From contig JAFKFH010000016.1 of NCBI GenBank assembly GCA_017307375.1, positions 169,163 through 233,162 on the forward strand: a stretch of 64,000 nucleotides of DNA, given 5' to 3'. The translations under genes were made by a program, and so were the position numbers. A model generated the notes under the pieces. That model saw only the letters and a list, made by a program, of their open reading frames with translations, had not been told where the DNA came from and did not search any database. The DNA is from Alphaproteobacteria bacterium (GTDB lineage: Bacteria; Pseudomonadota; Alphaproteobacteria; Ferrovibrionales; Ferrovibrionaceae). Shown here piece after piece: positions 61,381 through 64,000 of the stretch (position 1 is the stretch's first letter; each line of letters begins with the position of its first letter).

Positions 61381-62553
61381 TCACGCCGCCGCGACCGCGG
61401 CGACGAAGCGGTCGACCTCGCCTTCCGTATTGTAATAGTGCACCGAGGCCCGCACGACCTCCGGGATGCCGCGGGCCGCGAAATCGAGCAGCGTCGATGA
61501 CGGGCGCGAGACGCTGACATTCATCCGAAGTTGCGCAAGCCTCGCTTTGAGCGCGTCGGCGCCCTCGCTGGCCTTGGTGAAGGTGACGATGCCGCAAGGG
61601 CTGGCGCCGAGGTCGCGGACGACCACGCCGGGGATCTCTCCCAGCGTGCAGCGCAGGCGCCCGGCCAGGGTGCCGATGCGGTCGGCGATCGCATCAAGGC
61701 CGACCTCCAGGGCATAGTCTACCGCGGTGCCGAGCCCCAGCCGTCCGGCGACATAGCTTTCCCAGTTCTCGAAGCGGCGGGCATCGGGCCGAATCTCGTA
61801 GCTGTCCGGCGCCGTCCAGGTCGCGGCGTGCAGGTCGAGGAACGGCGGTTCCAGCTGTTCGAGCAATTCCTGGCGGACATAGAGAAAGCCGGTGCCGCGC
61901 GGGCCGCGCAGATACTTGCGTCCGGTCGCCGACAGCATGTCGCAACCGATCGCCGTGACGTCGACCGGCATCTGCCCGACCGACTGGCAGGCATCCAGCA
62001 GGAAAGGCACACCGGCGGCGCGCGCCAGACGGCCGATGCCGTCGGCCGGGTTGACCAGCCCGCCATTGGTCGGCACATGCGTCACGGCAATCAGCCTGAC
62101 ACGCTCGTCGATCAGCCGCTCCAGGGCCGGCAGCGACACCGCGCCGTCCTCGTCGCATGGGATGGTCACGATCTCGGCGCCGGTGCGGCGGGCGACCTGG
62201 AGGAAGGCCAGGTAATTCGACGCGTATTCCGCCCGCGCGGTGAGAATGCGGTCCCCGGGCTGGAAGCGCAGCGCGTAGAAGGCCATGTCCCAGGCGCGGG
62301 TCGCATTCTCGACCAGGGCGATCTCCGACGGGGCGGCGTTCAGCATCGTCGCGACCGACCGGTAGACCCGGGCGAGCCGCGCAGCCGCCTCGTGTTCCGC
62401 TTCATAGCCGCCGATTTCGGCTTCGCGCCGGAGATGCGCGACCACCGCCTCGACGACGGGCCGGGGCGGCAGGGCGGCGCCGGCGTTGTTGAAATGGAGG
62501 ATCTGGTCGCAGGCGTCTGTTTCGGCGCGCAGACGCGCGAGATCGATCGGCAT
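61381..62553 (-). CDS. Aminotransferase class V-fold PLP enzyme
   Basis: A 390 aa PLP enzyme of the cysteine-desulfurase/isopenicillin-N-epimerase branch. HFNNAGAALPPRPV near residue 19 starts the fold. The cofactor Asp is in FLLDACQSVGQMP near 187, and the Lys is in SATGRKYLRGPRGTGFLYV near 213. The active-site Cys loop of desulfurases is not evident, so desulfuration is doubtful. The start at 62553 has GGAGG 6 bp upstream. It is divergent from the chemoreceptor gene. Confidence 0.85.
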   Translation of the reverse strand: MPIDLARLRAETDACDQILHFNNAGAALPPRPVVEAVVAHLRREAEIGGYEAEHEAAARLARVYRSVATMLNAAPSEIALVENATRAWDMAFYALRFQPGDRILTARAEYASNYLAFLQVARRTGAEIVTIPCDEDGAVSLPALERLIDERVRLIAVTHVPTNGGLVNPADGIGRLARAAGVPFLLDACQSVGQMPVDVTAIGCDMLSATGRKYLRGPRGTGFLYVRQELLEQLEPPFLDLHAATWTAPDSYEIRPDARRFENWESYVAGRLGLGTAVDYALEVGLDAIADRIGTLAGRLRCTLGEIPGVVVRDLGASPCGIVTFTKASEGADALKARLAQLRMNVSVSRPSSTLLDFAARGIPEVVRASVHYYNTEGEVDRFVAAVAAA

Positions 62554-62674
62554 GGTCCGCCTCCGGATGTCAAGGCTGGCACGGGATCAGGCACGCTGGC
62601 CCGCGGCGCGGCTGACGTCAAGTTATCGTTGGCTGTCGTCGGGTGGTATCCAGCAACCACGGATGGTGGATTAC

Positions 62675-62689
62675 ATCATTTTACATGAT
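62675..62689. promoter_or_regulatory. ATCAT-N5-ATGAT dyad in divergent region
   Basis: A perfect 5 bp inverted repeat lies in the AT-richer part of the 194 bp between the aminotransferase and the chemoreceptor genes. It overlaps a direct repeat of TTACAT. A regulatory site is possible; nothing else is visible in 62554-62747. Confidence 0.25.
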
Positions 62690-62747
62690 ATTCCCGTAAG
62701 CCGCGTGCTGGTTTGTTTTAATCGGCCCACCGCCTCGGGAGGATGGA

Positions 62748-64000
62748 ATGAAAATTCGTGCGTTTTTTTTGACCTGCATGGCCGTCATTGCGGTCATTAC
62801 TCTGGCCCTTGCCGCTACTGTGGCGTCGTACGAGTGGAGGCGCTTGTCCGATAAGCGCGCCGGCATTGCCGCCGCTGAAAGCTTTCAGGCGACGCTCAAG
62901 CTGATCGAGATGCTGACCCTCGAGCGGTCGCCGACCAACAGTGTGCTGACCGCCGAGCAGGCTTCCGATCCCGAGACCGCGAAGCGTCTGGCGGATGCCC
63001 GCGCCAATGCCGATGCGGCGGTCAAGACCCTTGCCGCCATCCTGCCGGCCGATCAGAAAGGCCGGATCGATGCGCTGACCCGTGCGATGGCCGAAGCTCG
63101 CGTCGGCGTCGACGCCGACGCGGCCAAACCGCGCGCCCAGCGGCCGGCTGATGTCGTCGTTATACACACGCGCAAGCTTCTGGCGCTCGCCACCCATTAC
63201 GACCCGATTCTGGGGCAGGTGTCGCAGGCGGTGACCGCGGCAGATCCGCAGCTCGCCATGCTGACGCTGCTGGCCGGCTATGCCGTCGAGCTTCGCGAAT
63301 TCGCCGGCCGGAAGGCCTCGACGGTCGCACCGGCAAATTCGGCAAGCCGGCCGCTGACCCCCCAGGAGATTCTCGCGGCTGACCAGTTCGAGGGCCGCAT
63401 CACCCAGCTGCGCCGCGACATCGAGCAGACGATCGCCAAGCTGGGCGACAAGCCCGCATTGGCGCAGGCGTTCGAGGTGGTAAAGAAGGAGTACTTCACC
63501 GAGGGTGCCGGGCTGACCGCCGCCGTGCTCGATATCGGCCGAAAGAGCGGCAACTATGGCGAAGCCGGCACGAAGTTTTCCGAGAGCATCGTTGCGAAGC
63601 TTCAGACCATTCTGGGCCTGCGTGACGCGGCGCTTAAGGTCGCGCTTGCCGAGGCCGATTCCGAGAAGGTGAAGGCCGAGACCAACCTGATGTTTGCGTT
63701 GGGCGCGATCGTCCTGGTGGTGCTGGTGATTGGCGGCGTCGCCGTACTGTTCTCGCGCCGCGTCGTCAGCCCGCTGGTCACGATCACCGGCCGGGTCGGC
63801 GATCTGGCCAGCGGCCGTCGCGACATCGAGATCCCCTATCGCGAGCGCACCGACGAGATCGGGGCGATGGCGCAGGCGGTCGAAGTTTTCCGGCAGAATG
63901 CGATCGCGGCGGAACGGGTGCAGCAGGAAGCGGCGGAAGGCCGGCTGCGCGAGGCCGAGCTGAAGCGCGAGCAGGAGGATCGGGAGCGCGCGGCGGCCGA
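62748..64000 (+). CDS. Methyl-accepting chemotaxis-type receptor, N-terminal part (3' end outside window)
   Basis: The frame is open from the ATG at 62748 (GGGAGG 5 bp upstream) to the window edge, 417 codons. A first membrane helix is at about 4-27. A long, mostly helical sensor region (about 30-310) contains LREFAG and LRDAAL segments typical of alphaproteobacterial receptors. A second helix is near 317-340, and a HAMP domain follows (about 341-395, SRRVVSPLVTITGRVGDLASG). Coiled-coil output begins after that. The methyl-accepting signalling domain itself is outside, so a different output domain cannot be ruled out. Confidence 0.75.
   Translation, partial: MKIRAFFLTCMAVIAVITLALAATVASYEWRRLSDKRAGIAAAESFQATLKLIEMLTLERSPTNSVLTAEQASDPETAKRLADARANADAAVKTLAAILPADQKGRIDALTRAMAEARVGVDADAAKPRAQRPADVVVIHTRKLLALATHYDPILGQVSQAVTAADPQLAMLTLLAGYAVELREFAGRKASTVAPANSASRPLTPQEILAADQFEGRITQLRRDIEQTIAKLGDKPALAQAFEVVKKEYFTEGAGLTAAVLDIGRKSGNYGEAGTKFSESIVAKLQTILGLRDAALKVALAEADSEKVKAETNLMFALGAIVLVVLVIGGVAVLFSRRVVSPLVTITGRVGDLASGRRDIEIPYRERTDEIGAMAQAVEVFRQNAIAAERVQQEAAEGRLREAELKREQEDRERAAA

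Overview
The window is about 64 kb of gene-dense, high-GC DNA (roughly two thirds G+C by eye) with short intergenic gaps, many 1-4 bp gene overlaps and frequent GTG/TTG starts. Gene content points to a free-living, Gram-negative alphaproteobacterium: LPS heptose genes hldE-hldD, a soluble NAD-linked fds formate dehydrogenase, glcDEF glycolate oxidase, a Tex protein, and an alphaproteobacterial-style MotA/MotB-like pair. A Rhodospirillales-type soil or plant-associated organism is my guess; the ACC deaminase fits that lifestyle. I see no rRNA, tRNA, CRISPR array, prophage or insertion sequence. No stretch over 300 bp lacks a gene.

Layout. 1-2006: end of one MFS gene, then a TetR-MFS operon read leftward. 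2158-4611: hldE-hldD. 4602-6205: SDR and alpha/beta hydrolase operon, divergent from a secreted PQQ-type sugar dehydrogenase (6280-7509). 7551-13695: LysR regulator followed by fdsG-fdsB-fdsA-fdsD, with no fdsC in the usual place. 13739-15562: a small conserved protein and a secreted protein with a duplicated module, separated by a clear intrinsic terminator. 15662-28222: a leftward run of eleven genes, mostly with 4 bp overlaps: four glycosyltransferases, a histidine phosphatase, a deacetylase-like protein, a membrane PH-like protein, and then a peptide-type ABC importer (fused double ATPase, binding protein, two permeases). 28423-34178: alpha-hydroxyacid oxidase, glcD-glcE-glcF and a TPR protein, divergent from a FadR-type regulator (34263-35027).

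35193-36203 is an ACC deaminase behind a very AT-rich leader. 36268-38755 holds a spermidine-synthase-like gene, class I fructose-bisphosphate aldolase and a ThiE/TenI-like protein. 38793-43337 holds tex, an isochorismatase-fold hydrolase, a DUF1272 protein with a GlxA-type regulator, and a DHCW cupin. 43436-48068 joins an inositol-phosphatase-family gene to an envelope module: a Pro/Ala-rich OmpA-fold secreted protein, a TolQ/MotA-like channel and a MotB-like protein with a long coiled coil. 48049-50397 is a drug-efflux type MFS gene divergent from a LysR gene.

50381-58970 is a GntR regulator divergent from a nine-gene catabolic operon: FAH-family hydrolase, extradiol dioxygenase, a complete branched-chain-type ABC importer, a 3-hydroxyisobutyrate-dehydrogenase-like enzyme and an NTF2-fold protein. 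It looks like uptake and ring cleavage of an unidentified aromatic compound. 58994-62553 carries an MsbA-like exporter, a ProX-type tRNA editing protein and a class V aminotransferase. The window ends inside a HAMP-containing chemoreceptor-like gene.

The most noteworthy regions are the MotA/MotB-like envelope module, the translationally coupled glycan/ABC run, the aromatic uptake-cleavage operon and the AT-rich acdS leader. Functions were assigned by reading motifs and family resemblance only; no database search was possible.
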